In this document: piece by piece, positions 16,465 to 25,041 of the stretch
Numbering within the stretch: position 1 is the stretch's first letter
How the letters are laid out: every line of letters starts with the position of its first letter
Source of the DNA: Capillimicrobium parvum
GTDB lineage: Bacteria > Actinomycetota > Thermoleophilia > Solirubrobacterales > Solirubrobacteraceae
Assembly (NCBI RefSeq): GCF_021172045.1
Contig: NZ_CP087164.1
Coordinates: 2,046,001 to 2,110,000, forward strand
Length of the DNA stretch: 64,000 nucleotides
Direction: 5' to 3'
Position numbers and translations under genes: made by a program
The notes under the pieces: generated by a model
Database searches by the model: none
What the model was told of the DNA's origin: nothing
What the model saw: the letters and a program-made list of their open reading frames with translations, nothing else

Positions 16465-17835
16465 ATGAGTCGGTATGCGACCGTGGACCCGACCACCGGC
16501 ATGGTGGTAGCGGAGTTCGACACGATGTCCGACGCCGAGGCGGAGCGCTCGGTGGAGAATGCCCACGCGGCGTTCCAGACCTGGCGGCGGACCGACGTCG
16601 CCGAGCGAGCGGCAATCGTGCAGCGCATCGCCGACGGTCACCGTGAGCACGCGGACGAGTTGGCCGCCCTGATGACGCTGGAGATGGGCAAGCCCGTCGC
16701 TCAGGCCAGGGGGGAGGTGGCTCTCGCGGCGTCGATCTACGAGTACTACGCCACCAAGGGGCCCGAACTCCTCGCGGACGAGAAGCTCGACATCGCCGGC
16801 GCGGGCACGGCCGTGGTGCGCACCGACCCGATCGGCGCGCTGCTCGGCATCATGCCGTGGAACTACCCCTACTACCAGGTGGCGCGATTCGTCGCCCCGA
16901 ACCTCCTGCTGGGCAACACGATCCTGCTCAAGCACGCCAGCAACTGCCCGCAGCAGGCGCTGCGCATCGCGGACATCATCGCCGCGGCCGGGAGCCCCGA
17001 CGGCGTCTACCACAACGTCTTCGCCTCCAACGACCAGGTCGCCCGCATGATCGCGCACCCGCTCGTCCAGGGAGTGTCCCTGACCGGTTCCGAACGTGCC
17101 GGCAAGGCGGTGGGCAGCGTTGCCGGCGCCAACCTCAAGAAGAGCGTCCTCGAGCTGGGCGGCTCCGACGCGTTCATCGTCCTCGCCGACGCTGACCTCG
17201 ACATCGCCGCCCGCGACGCCGCAGCAGGGCGCTTCGCGAACGCGGGGCAGGCGTGCACGTCCTCCAAGCGGCTCGTCGTCGAGGACGCAGTCTGGGACGA
17301 CTTCCTCGAGGCATTCCTGGCCTACGCGGAGCAGTGGACCATCGGCAACCCCACCGACGAGGCCACCAGGCTAGGACCGATGTCGTCCCTGGCCGCACGG
17401 GCCGACCTCGTAGCGCAGGTGGAGGACGCCGTGGCCAAGGGAGCCACGGTCCACCTCGGCGGGGTCGTCCCCGAGGGGCCGGGCGCCTTCTACCCGGCCA
17501 CGGTCCTGTCCGGCGTCGACGCCACCATGCGCGCGTACCACGAGGAGCTCTTCGGCCCCGTGGCGGTCGTCCACCGCGCGAGCTCGGCCGACGACGCGGT
17601 ACGGATCGCCAACGACTCTCCCTACGGTCTCGGCGGCGCGGTGTTCAGCAGCGACGAGGCCCGAGCCGCTCACGTCGCAGACCGGCTCGACGTCGGCATG
17701 GTCGGCATCAACACGACCATCAAGAGCGCACCCGACCTGCCGTTCGGCGGCGTGAAGAACTCCGGGATCGGCCGCGAGCTCGGCAGGTTCGGGCTTGACG
17801 AGTTCGCGAACAAGAAGCTGGTGCGAACGATGTAG
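16465..17835 (+). CDS. Aldehyde dehydrogenase (succinate-semialdehyde type)
   Basis: A 456-residue NAD(P)-dependent enzyme. The cofactor region GIMPWNYPYYQ is near 128-138, the general-base Glu is E230 in LELGGSDAF, and the nucleophile is C264 in NAGQACTSS. The C-terminal block PFGGVKNSGIGRELG is typical. The overall pattern, with MGKP near 75 and a short N-terminus, places it with GabD/YneI-like semialdehyde dehydrogenases. The ATG at 16465 (MSRYATVD) lies two bases after the alcohol dehydrogenase stop and has an AGGGTGAG upstream. It should oxidise the aldehyde from the previous enzyme to the carboxylate, the likely substrate of the CoA-transferase further left. Confidence 0.93.
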   Translation: MSRYATVDPTTGMVVAEFDTMSDAEAERSVENAHAAFQTWRRTDVAERAAIVQRIADGHREHADELAALMTLEMGKPVAQARGEVALAASIYEYYATKGPELLADEKLDIAGAGTAVVRTDPIGALLGIMPWNYPYYQVARFVAPNLLLGNTILLKHASNCPQQALRIADIIAAAGSPDGVYHNVFASNDQVARMIAHPLVQGVSLTGSERAGKAVGSVAGANLKKSVLELGGSDAFIVLADADLDIAARDAAAGRFANAGQACTSSKRLVVEDAVWDDFLEAFLAYAEQWTIGNPTDEATRLGPMSSLAARADLVAQVEDAVAKGATVHLGGVVPEGPGAFYPATVLSGVDATMRAYHEELFGPVAVVHRASSADDAVRIANDSPYGLGGAVFSSDEARAAHVADRLDVGMVGINTTIKSAPDLPFGGVKNSGIGRELGRFGLDEFANKKLVRTM

Positions 17836-18090
17836 ATGGGAACGCTCGCGCCGCGCACGTCACATCGGATCACTCCCCGACGGTTGCGCAGCGGCACATC
17901 TGAACAGGTCAACCCGTGCAGATTCTCGCGGAAGTGCTCGCCACCGGATCCCGGTCGATACCGGCCGCGCGCCAGCGCAAAGCCGGCCGACGTGCTCGTG
18001 GTCCGCCGAATCTGCGGCCGCTGGCACGACAAAGTGTTCCAATATGGGTCACCACTTTGCGCGTATTGCGGTCGTGTGTACGCTCGAAGT

Positions 18091-18918
18091 ATGGGAAATG
18101 TGACATACGATTTCACCGGCGAAGTAGTCCTGGTTACCGGCGCCGCACGGGGCATGGGCCGCGAGATCGCGGTGTCCTTCGCACGGGCTGGAGCCCAAGT
18201 GGCAGTCAACGACGTGGACGCCCAGGTGGAGCACGTGCCGTACGCGACAGGCACGGTCGAGGAGCTGGCGCAGACCGTTGCGGACATCGAAGCGCAGGGC
18301 GCCGAGGCGCTCGAGGTTCGTGGCGACCTGCGTCGCGAGGCGGATGTCGAGCGTATGGTCGCCGCGACGATCGAGCGCTTCGGGCGCCTCGATGTGCTCG
18401 TGAACAACGCGGGCGTGTACTCCTGCGGTCCGGTGACCGAGCTCACCGAGGAGCGGTGGGACGTGGTCGTCGACACCGTCCTGAAGGCGCCGTTCCTGTG
18501 CTCCAAGCACGCCGCGCGGCACATGATCGAGCGTGGTGGCGGGGGTCGCATCGTGACGATCTCCTCGACGTCCGCGCTCGTCGGCATCCCGGACCAGGTC
18601 AACTACCAGTCCGCCAAGCACGGCGTCGTGGGCCAGATCCGTACGTTGGCGCTGGAGCTCGCGCCGCACGGCGTTACAGTGAATACGATCTGTCCGACCG
18701 CAGTGGCCGACACGGCCATGCTGGATCACGTCATCGACCTCGGCCCAGAATACTTCGGGAAGGTCAACGCGCTGTGCGGCGCCTCGACGGTGTTCCCCGG
18801 CCTCGATTGCATCGAGACGCGCGACGTGTCGCATGCGGTGCGCTGGCTCGCATCGGACGCGGCACGCTATGTGACTGGCGTTGTGCTGCCGGTGGACGGC
18901 GGATTCAGCTGCAAGTAG
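18091..18918 (+). CDS. Mycofactocin-type short-chain dehydrogenase (carveol dehydrogenase-like)
   Basis: A 275-residue SDR. TGAARGMG (16-23) is the cofactor loop, NNAG lies at 105-108, and the catalytic set is ISSTS (157-161) with Y172 and K176 (YQSAK). Between the first two strands is an extra segment, VDAQVEHVPYATGTVEELAQ (about 42-61). That insertion is the mark of the mycofactocin-coupled SDR subfamily, which includes carveol dehydrogenase; these hold NAD(H) tightly and need mycofactocin to be re-oxidised. The ATG at 18091 is preceded by a 255-base non-coding stretch that must hold the promoter. It would convert a secondary alcohol to the ketone needed by the Baeyer-Villiger enzyme. Confidence 0.85.
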   Translation: MGNVTYDFTGEVVLVTGAARGMGREIAVSFARAGAQVAVNDVDAQVEHVPYATGTVEELAQTVADIEAQGAEALEVRGDLRREADVERMVAATIERFGRLDVLVNNAGVYSCGPVTELTEERWDVVVDTVLKAPFLCSKHAARHMIERGGGGRIVTISSTSALVGIPDQVNYQSAKHGVVGQIRTLALELAPHGVTVNTICPTAVADTAMLDHVIDLGPEYFGKVNALCGASTVFPGLDCIETRDVSHAVRWLASDAARYVTGVVLPVDGGFSCK

Positions 18919-19081
18919 GGCCCGGTCGTCAGGTGCTCGCGTGCGCGATGGCGGGCACCTGATCGGCGCGTTTGAGACGCTCGCTGACAGACGCCGACGG
19001 GTACGTCTCACCGCTCCGGCCTACCGGTCGGCTATTTCCGCCACCAGACTGTCGAAGCCAACGGAGAGAGAGAGGACGCAG

Positions 19082-19600
19082 ATGTTCCCGACGTTCGACC
19101 ACACTGCCATCATCACTGCCGACATGCAGGAGAGCGTTCGCTTCTACTGCGAGGGCCTCGGGCTGAAGATGGTGTCAGACGAAGAGATCGTTGGCAACAT
19201 GCAGCGGATCTTCGGTGTCGAGTCCGACTCGGTGCATGCCATCCAGCTCGCTCACCCCGAAGATGTGAACGTCGCCCTCGTGGAGCTGGTCGAGTTCCGC
19301 GACGGTGTCAATCGCAGGGACGAGCCGCCGCGCGGGCTCCCGGCCCGCGGGCTGTGGCTGATCGCGTTTCGCTGCGACTTCGATGCGACGGTTGAGAAGC
19401 TCGCTGCGCTCGGTTACCCGGCGATCGTCGATGCGTTCGACGGCGAGGTCAGCGAAGGCGACGCCTACGACCCATCGATCAAGCTGAGGGTGGGGGTCGT
19501 CGCCGGTCCGGACGGTGAGGTCGTCGAGCTCGTACCCAAGGAGCTCAGCCTCGCCTCGGTGCGGCTGCGCCAACGGGGCGCCGTGGGGTCCGTCGAGTAG
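19082..19600 (+). CDS. VOC-superfamily (glyoxalase/dioxygenase-like) protein
   Basis: A 172-residue vicinal-oxygen-chelate protein with two beta-alpha-beta-beta-beta modules. The first begins FDHTAIITADMQESVRFYCEGLGLKMV, where His-7 is a likely metal ligand. The second includes LIAFRCDFDATVEKLAALGYP and ends GPDGEVVELVP, whose Glu is the usual last ligand. A purine-rich GGAGAGAGAGAGGA precedes the ATG. The family includes epimerases, lyases, isomerases and ring-cleaving dioxygenases, and no finer call is possible. It is the last gene of the plus-strand catabolic block and is convergent with the flavoenzyme gene that follows. Confidence 0.85.
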   Translation: MFPTFDHTAIITADMQESVRFYCEGLGLKMVSDEEIVGNMQRIFGVESDSVHAIQLAHPEDVNVALVELVEFRDGVNRRDEPPRGLPARGLWLIAFRCDFDATVEKLAALGYPAIVDAFDGEVSEGDAYDPSIKLRVGVVAGPDGEVVELVPKELSLASVRLRQRGAVGSVE

Positions 19601-19743
19601 GACTTCCTGAGGTCGCGGGTCTTCTGAGGACCGCGCCGCACGCTTGCCACGCCGGATTCACCCGCTTCATGCGCCGTCCTGTTGGCTTGCGGCGGTGCTG
19701 TGACACCACCACCGCATCCCGGGCGCGCCAACCGCGCGCTCCG

Positions 19744-20973
19744 TCAGCGCAGCGGGTTGAACGGAACGATCTCTACCGGGGTCCGTCCGGTGGTGATCTG
19801 ATGTGCGAGCAGGCGGCCGGTGAGAGGGCCCAGGGTGATCCCCCACATTCCGTGGCCTCCGGCAACGAAGATGCCCTTCGTGCTGGTCGCGCCGATCAGC
19901 GGGAGGCCGTCGGGCGTCACGGGCCTCGGGCCGACCCACTCGTCTCGGCGGCTGGACCAGTCCACGCCCTGGAGCAGCGGCCTCGTCGCGGCCTCGATAA
20001 CTCCGATACGTCGCGCGTCCAGCGGGTCGTCGGCGCGCCGGAACTCCATCATTCCGGCGATGCGCATGCGGCCGTCGACCGGCGTGCACGCTACGCGCGC
20101 TCCGGGGAAGTAGAGCGGGCCCTCGGCCGGCGGATCGGTCTCGACGCTGAAGCTGTAGCCGCGGCCGGCCTGCACGAGCGTCCGAACGCCGTGCGGGGCG
20201 GCGAGCTGCGGCATCCACGAGCCGGTGGCGATGACCGCCGCCTCGCCGTGCAGTGGCGCGGCGCCGTCCGTCTCGACGAGGACGCCGGGCTTCGCGTCCC
20301 GGAGGGCGTGGACCGTGACGCCTTCCCGGATCTGGCCGCCGCGCGCTCGCACGGAGTCGGCGAGCGCCGCGACGTACGCGCCGGGGTTGATGAACCGCTG
20401 AGAACGGACGTCGACCGCGAGCGTGACCGCGTCCGACAGCAGCGGCTGGCGTTCGCGCGCCTGGTTGCCGGTGAGCAGCTCGATCTCGATCTGCTGGCCG
20501 GTGCCCGCCACGAGGCGCAACTCGTCGAGGAGACCCTCGGCTTCGCGGTCGCGGGCAAACGCGGCGAAGATCGAGGCCGGTTGGGAGCGCGCCCGCACGC
20601 CGCCGGCCTCGAGCTGGTCGAAGGCCGCGAGCGCCTGTTCGTTGAGCGAGCGGTACGCGGCCATGCCCGAGCGCCACCGGCGTGGGGTGCAGTGGCGCGA
20701 GAACTCGAGCAGGAACCGCCACAGTCGGGGGTCGACCCGCGCCGGCACGTACAGCGGCGAGCGATGGTCGGCCATGGCCTTGAGCCCGTAGCGCAGCACC
20801 GCAGGCTCCGGCAGCGGCACTGTCAGGGCCGGCGACAGCCAGCCTGCGTTGCCCCACGAGGCCCCCGCCGCGACACCGGTCCGGTCGAGGACCACGACGT
20901 CCACACCCGCCTCCTGGAGAAACCAGGCGCAGGAGAGCCCGACCATTCCGGCTCCGGCAACGATCACACGCAT
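19744..20973 (-). CDS. DadA-like D-amino acid dehydrogenase (DAO family flavoenzyme)
   Basis: A 409-residue FAD-dependent oxidoreductase. It opens with the dinucleotide fold VIVAGAGMVGLSCAWFLQEAG and the DadA-like SWGNAGWLSP. It continues with FINPGAYVAAL, an AAVIATGSWMP strand and a C-terminal GPRPVTPDGLPLIGAT...GHGMWGITLGPLTG block, which completes the FAD site. It should oxidatively deaminate a D-amino acid or a related secondary amine to the imino acid, passing electrons to the chain. The ATG at 20973 gives the normal length. A PucR regulator is divergent, 105 bases away, with a short palindrome between; this is a common arrangement for amino-acid or purine catabolic flavoenzymes. Confidence 0.88.
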   Translation of the reverse strand: MRVIVAGAGMVGLSCAWFLQEAGVDVVVLDRTGVAAGASWGNAGWLSPALTVPLPEPAVLRYGLKAMADHRSPLYVPARVDPRLWRFLLEFSRHCTPRRWRSGMAAYRSLNEQALAAFDQLEAGGVRARSQPASIFAAFARDREAEGLLDELRLVAGTGQQIEIELLTGNQARERQPLLSDAVTLAVDVRSQRFINPGAYVAALADSVRARGGQIREGVTVHALRDAKPGVLVETDGAAPLHGEAAVIATGSWMPQLAAPHGVRTLVQAGRGYSFSVETDPPAEGPLYFPGARVACTPVDGRMRIAGMMEFRRADDPLDARRIGVIEAATRPLLQGVDWSSRRDEWVGPRPVTPDGLPLIGATSTKGIFVAGGHGMWGITLGPLTGRLLAHQITTGRTPVEIVPFNPLR

Positions 20974-21043
20974 GCCTCAGACCGTACGCGCGAAGTCCAT
21001 GCGCATCGAGCGGCGCAGTATCCGATCTTCTCGCCAACTCGTC

Positions 21044-21055
21044 CTACATTTGTAG
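21044..21055. promoter_or_regulatory. Palindrome between DadA-like and PucR genes
   Basis: CTACA-TT-TGTAG is a perfect dyad in the 105-base gap between the two divergent genes, in a locally A+T-rich spot. It is a plausible site for the PucR-type regulator, but it is short enough to occur by chance. Confidence 0.3.
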
Positions 21056-21078
21056 AGCGATCGTCTAGGCTGCGGCGC

Positions 21079-22308
21079 GTGGTACCCGACCGCCTGCAAG
21101 AGCATCTGGACGCCTTGGTGGCGGACATCGGTTACGGCGCGACCGTCGAGGACCTGGACGGGCGCGCGATCGCCTACAGCGCCCAACCGACACCGATCGA
21201 CGAGGCGCGCATGCTGGCGATCCTCACCCGCGAGACGCCGCCCGATGTCTACGACTGGCAGCAGTCGCACGGCATCGCCACGGCCGACAAGCCGGTGCGG
21301 ATCCCCGCCAACCCTGAGCTGAAGATGCACCCGCGCCTCTGCATTCCGCTGCGATACCGCGGCGTCAGGCTCGGCCACTTGTGGATCATCGAGAGCGATC
21401 GGCCGTGCACAGCCGATGAGGTCGCGACCGCCGAGCGGCGCGCCCGCGGCCTGGCTGCGCTGCTGTACCGCGACCGGTCGCCGGCACTGGCCGCCTGGAC
21501 CGAGACGTCGGCGTTGCTTGCCCGCGGGCTCGGCGGCGACCGGCGTGCCGGCGCGCGTGCACTCAGACGTCTCAGCGACGAGCATGGCATTCCGCCGCGC
21601 GCGCCGCTGCGCGTGCTCGCCGTCGTGCCGACGGCACTGGACGGCGCGGGTCGCAGCGAGACGCTCGCCCAGATGCACGTCGCGCTGGCCGACCGGTTCG
21701 CCGCCCGGTCACGCGATCGGCTCGCGGCTGTGGTCGGGGGCCATCTGGCAGTGCTGGCTGTGGACGGCCGCGGCGCGCCCGGCGCGCTGTCGGGCGACGC
21801 CGACGCGGTCCTGGTCGCGGCCCGCCTGCGCGATGAGATGCTCCAAGCCGTCGGCGGGGCGATCGGGGTCGCCGTCGGCATCAGCGACCGCCACGGCGAG
21901 CTCGCCGACGTCTCCTCCGCGCACGAGCAAGCCTGTCGCGCCGCGCAGGCGTCCGCGGTCGACCCGACCATCGGTCCGGTGGCTTCCTGGTCGCAGATCG
22001 GGATCTACCGGCTGCTCATGGCGGGCGGGATGCAGGCGGTTGCCCCCGACATCGCCGCGCCGGCGCTCGAGCGCCTGGGCGGCGGTCGCGACGCGCAGGC
22101 CCTGCGCGACACGCTGGAGACCTACCTCGATCTCGGCGGTAACGTCCAGCGGACCGCCGCCGTATTGCACCTGCACCGCACCAGTCTGTACCACCGGCTG
22201 GGTCGCATCGAGGAGCGTGCCGGCGTCGATCTCGGTGCCGGCCACGTACGCTTGGAGCTCCACGTCGCGCTCAAGCTCGCGCGCCTCGCCGACGCCCCAG
22301 CGCTGTGA
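21079..22308 (+). CDS. PucR-family transcriptional regulator
   Basis: A 409-residue regulator. The N-terminal region (VVPDRLQEHLDALVADIGYGATVEDLDGR, then CIPLRYRGVRLGHLWI) looks like a GAF/PAS-type sensor. A middle GGDEF-like, CdaR-type domain follows (VGGHLAVLAVDG, AIGVAVGISDRHGELADVSSAHEQACRAA). The C-terminal HTH_30 reads LETYLDLGGNVQRTAAVLHLHRTSLYHRLGRIEE (about 350-385). The start GTG at 21079 is chosen because upstream sequence in frame has no start until well inside the divergent gene. PucR/CdaR proteins activate catabolic genes in response to their substrates; the divergent DadA-like gene is the obvious target. Confidence 0.88.
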   Translation: MVPDRLQEHLDALVADIGYGATVEDLDGRAIAYSAQPTPIDEARMLAILTRETPPDVYDWQQSHGIATADKPVRIPANPELKMHPRLCIPLRYRGVRLGHLWIIESDRPCTADEVATAERRARGLAALLYRDRSPALAAWTETSALLARGLGGDRRAGARALRRLSDEHGIPPRAPLRVLAVVPTALDGAGRSETLAQMHVALADRFAARSRDRLAAVVGGHLAVLAVDGRGAPGALSGDADAVLVAARLRDEMLQAVGGAIGVAVGISDRHGELADVSSAHEQACRAAQASAVDPTIGPVASWSQIGIYRLLMAGGMQAVAPDIAAPALERLGGGRDAQALRDTLETYLDLGGNVQRTAAVLHLHRTSLYHRLGRIEERAGVDLGAGHVRLELHVALKLARLADAPAL

Positions 22309-22527
22309 TGCAGGCGTCCCGTTGCTCGCGCGCAGCGCAGCGTGGCGAAGCCCCGGCGCTCCTGCGCGACCTGCGGCGGCTGCCTCCGGAACGCACAACG
22401 GGGCTGAGGACGCCCCGAGGAGGCGACCGAAGAGAACGAGCGCGGCGCGGCCGACCTCCTGAACCGCTACGGCGGCGACCACGCGCGGACGAGCCGTGAC
22501 CGAGCAACACGCGGGCGAGCCCGCAGC

Positions 22528-22569
22528 GAGTGGGCGTCTCCTGCGCGTTGCGCAGCAGAACGCCCACTC
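22528..22569 (-). terminator. Long hairpin downstream of the basic protein gene
   Basis: An extended stem-loop: GAGTGGGCGT pairs with ACGCCCACTC, and an inner CTGCGC pairs with GCGCAG around GTT, with small internal bulges. It lies about 30 bases beyond the stop of the minus-strand 22600-23025 gene and also after the plus-strand PucR gene, so it may end both transcripts. A second short dyad, GCGGGC-GA-GCCCGC, lies just left of it. Confidence 0.55.
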
Positions 22570-22599
22570 GCCGCCGGGTCGGCCTAACGAGCCGTTGGG

Positions 22600-23025
22600 C
22601 TACGGCCGCTCGCCCAGCGGGCCGGGGTGCGGCGGGGTCGGCGGAGCGCCGGGGCTCGTGACCTCGGCCGGGCTGAACCGGTCAGCCGGGTGCTCGTCGC
22701 CGCCCCGGCCGATCAGCTTGCCGAGCTTGTCGCGGTTCTTCATCGCGAGCCCGGCCACGCCGGCGATCGCCGCCATGCCGACACCCTGCTTCGCGCTGGG
22801 CGTGTGACGCTTGGAGGCCTTGCTCCTGCCGCCGCCGAACAGGCCGCCGATCGTGCCGGCCATCTTCTGCAGGGCCGACTGCTTCGGCTGCGGCCGGCCG
22901 AAGCGCGGCGTCGCGCGACCGGCCGACGCGGGCTTGCGCCGCGGCGGGCTGCTCGGCGAGCGGCGCGCGGTCGGGGACTGGAAGCGACCCGCGGAGGCGG
23001 GACGCGATCGCGTACGGGTGGTCAT
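22600..23025 (-). CDS. Small basic, glycine-rich protein
   Basis: A 141-residue protein of unknown function. Residues 1-50 are very basic and Ser/Pro/Arg-rich with SPPRRKPASAGRA-like repeats. The centre has KMAGTIGGLFGGGRSK and a short glycine/alanine helix GVGMAAIAGVAGLAMKNRDKLGKLIG. The C-terminus is Pro-rich and ends GPLGERP. AAGGAGAGG stands six bases before the ATG, which makes this a real gene. The basic N-terminus suggests contact with nucleic acid or with acidic lipid surfaces; similar short proteins occur in soil actinobacteria without known role. Gene-free sequence lies on both sides, with a hairpin terminator downstream. Confidence 0.65.
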   Translation of the reverse strand: MTTRTRSRPASAGRFQSPTARRSPSSPPRRKPASAGRATPRFGRPQPKQSALQKMAGTIGGLFGGGRSKASKRHTPSAKQGVGMAAIAGVAGLAMKNRDKLGKLIGRGGDEHPADRFSPAEVTSPGAPPTPPHPGPLGERP

Positions 23026-23306
23026 GAAACCTCTCCTTGTCGTGGAGCCCGTCGGCTACCCACCGCACCCGTTCCCGCACACTCGGCCGGTCAGGTGCCG
23101 GGCGGCCCCGGCGCGGCGCGCGCTCGACCTGGAAGACTCACCCGGCCGCATCGAGCCCGCGACCTCCACCGCGCGCACGCCGCTTCGCGCGCGGCGCCGA
23201 GCCGTACGAGCGCATCCCGCCGCTGTCGGTGTCCGGGTGCAAGTGCTTGGACCTGAAGTGGGACGTGTCGTTCCCGGTGCTGTGATGCCGCGCAGCGGCG
23301 ACGAGA

Positions 23307-24725
23307 TCAGCGCAATGCTTCTGCTGCGGGCGCGCCGACGCGCTGTGGGTTCGGCGGGAGGCGGAGCCCGGCGGCCAGGCCCACGAGCGCGAGGGCGGCC
23401 AGCACGATCATCGCGATGACGTAGGACGTGTTCCCGCCGCCCAGGTTCGACACGAGGATCGTCCCGGCGATCGCCGTACCGAACGAGGAACCCAGGTTCG
23501 AGACGCTTCGCGACAGACCGGAGATCTCGCCCTGTTGTTCCTCCGGGAAGCTGGACTGCACGAGGTTGACCGACGGTGTCAGCATCACGCCGAGGCCGAG
23601 GCCGATCAGCAGCAGACCCGGGGCGAACGCGACGACCCGCGACGAGGCGCCGACCAGCGCAAGCAGCAGCACGATCCCGGCACCCGTCATGACGAAGCCG
23701 GCCACGATGAGGGTGCGCTGCGGGCGTCGTTTCGCGAGCCGCTCGGCCGCCAGCGACGAAACCAGCACACCGAGCGTGGCCGCGGTGAAGATGACCCCGG
23801 TCTCGATGGCGTCATACCCACGTACGGTCTGCAGGAAGACCGCCACGACGAACGACACGCCCATCAGCAGCAGCCACTGGATGTTCTGGGTGATCAGGCC
23901 GAGGTTCGACACACGGTTCTTGAACAATCGTGTCGAGAGCAGGGGCTCCTGTCCGGAGCGCTCGCGTGCCCGGATGTAGACGAAGAACCCGGCGAGCAAC
24001 GCGCCGCCGACGACGAGCAGGACCGCCATCAGGACCGGATCCCGGTCGGCTTGCAGGATCCCGAAGACGATGAAGAACAGGCCGGCCGCGGAGAGGACCG
24101 CGCCGACCGCGTCGAACGGTCGCTCCGGGTCGGCGGGCAGCGGGTCGGTCACACGGCGACTCAGCAGGACGATCGTCGCGACGATCAACGCCTGGAACAC
24201 GAACGCGGCGCGCCAGCTGATGGCGCTCGTGATCAGCCCGCCGATCAGCGGACCGGCAGCCGCTCCCATGCCGCCGAACCCGCTGATGACGCCGAACGCC
24301 CGGGCGCGCGACATGGTGTCGCCGAACCGGAGCGTCGTGAGGATGTAGACCGGTGGGATCAGCAGCGCCGTCCCGACGCCTTCCAGCACCGAGTTGCCGA
24401 TGATCAGAACGCCCAATCCCGGCGCGGCGGCACTCAACAGGGCGCCGATCCCGTACAGCACGAGGCCCATGGTGAAGCAGCGCTTGCGGCCCCAGCGGTC
24501 AGTGAGCTTGCTGCACGGGATCATGAGGATCGCCATGATCAGCAGGAAGAGCGTGATGGCCGCCTGCACCCCGGCCACGGTCGTGTCGAGGTCCTTGGTG
24601 ATGTCGTTGATCATCACGTTCATGTTCGAGCCGGCGAAGCTGCAGATGAACTGCGCCAGCGCGAGAGGAGCCAGGAACCTGCGCCGGGCGGCGGCCGAGT
24701 CGGCGGCTGCCGGGCGAGCGGTCAC
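23307..24725 (-). CDS. MFS efflux transporter (DHA2-like, 14 segments)
   Basis: A 472-residue drug:H+ antiporter-type protein. The first segment includes FLAPLALAQFICSFAGSNMNVMINDI, the motif A loop is LTDRWGRKRCF, and the antiporter motif C region is GFGGMGAAAGPLIGGLI in helix 5. About 14 hydrophobic segments follow, with a long central loop including RSGQEPLLSTRLF. It should export hydrophobic compounds or drugs from the cytoplasm. The start is a GTG at 24725 whose TGA overlap joins it to a possible 50-residue upstream frame (24722-24874). No regulator of the TetR or MarR kind is adjacent, so its inducer is not evident. Confidence 0.9.
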   Translation of the reverse strand: MTARPAAADSAAARRRFLAPLALAQFICSFAGSNMNVMINDITKDLDTTVAGVQAAITLFLLIMAILMIPCSKLTDRWGRKRCFTMGLVLYGIGALLSAAAPGLGVLIIGNSVLEGVGTALLIPPVYILTTLRFGDTMSRARAFGVISGFGGMGAAAGPLIGGLITSAISWRAAFVFQALIVATIVLLSRRVTDPLPADPERPFDAVGAVLSAAGLFFIVFGILQADRDPVLMAVLLVVGGALLAGFFVYIRARERSGQEPLLSTRLFKNRVSNLGLITQNIQWLLLMGVSFVVAVFLQTVRGYDAIETGVIFTAATLGVLVSSLAAERLAKRRPQRTLIVAGFVMTGAGIVLLLALVGASSRVVAFAPGLLLIGLGLGVMLTPSVNLVQSSFPEEQQGEISGLSRSVSNLGSSFGTAIAGTILVSNLGGGNTSYVIAMIVLAALALVGLAAGLRLPPNPQRVGAPAAEALR

Positions 24726-24874
24726 GCCTGACGCCCGGACGGCGCCACGTCATGTTCCTGATCGGCGATCAGGCCGTAGTCCTCGATGAGCACCGCTGCG
24801 TTCTCCCTGGCTCGGCCGTCGACGAGTATGGCTCCGCCGAATCGAGCACCGCAAGGTGGTGCGCACGTCGGCAT
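24722..24874 (-). CDS. Possible 50-residue leader protein coupled to the MFS gene
   Basis: A short minus-strand frame that ends with a stop overlapping the MFS start (GTGA). It reads MPTCAPPCGARFGGAILVDG, then RENAAVLIEDYGLIADQEHD and ends APSGRQA. The second half looks like natural protein (a strand, a helix and an acidic turn) rather than antisense noise. No ribosome-binding site precedes the ATG at 24874; a GTG slightly upstream could also serve. It may be a coupling leader, a remnant of a longer gene, or chance. Apart from this frame, bases 24875-25041 hold nothing recognisable. Confidence 0.3.
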   Translation of the reverse strand: MPTCAPPCGARFGGAILVDGRARENAAVLIEDYGLIADQEHDVAPSGRQA

Positions 24875-25041
24875 GGGGGGAGCGCACACGACTGACGCCG
24901 CGTCTCCCTTGCGCCCGGGCGTGTCGCGCGTGGAACATCGCTTCGACTCAGCGTGCTCGAGCGATTCCAACCATCGCCGCCGCCGCGTTTGCGCTGCTGC
25001 TGATCGGCCGCTCGCAGACCGCCGGCGACGCGCGCGGCTCG

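Noticed and set aside
23037-23285. Plus-strand frame ending GCKCLDLKWDVSFPVL
   Set aside because: The last 20 residues look natural, but the rest is Arg/Pro noise, and there is no ribosome-binding site or family match. It may be a remnant, but cannot be supported.
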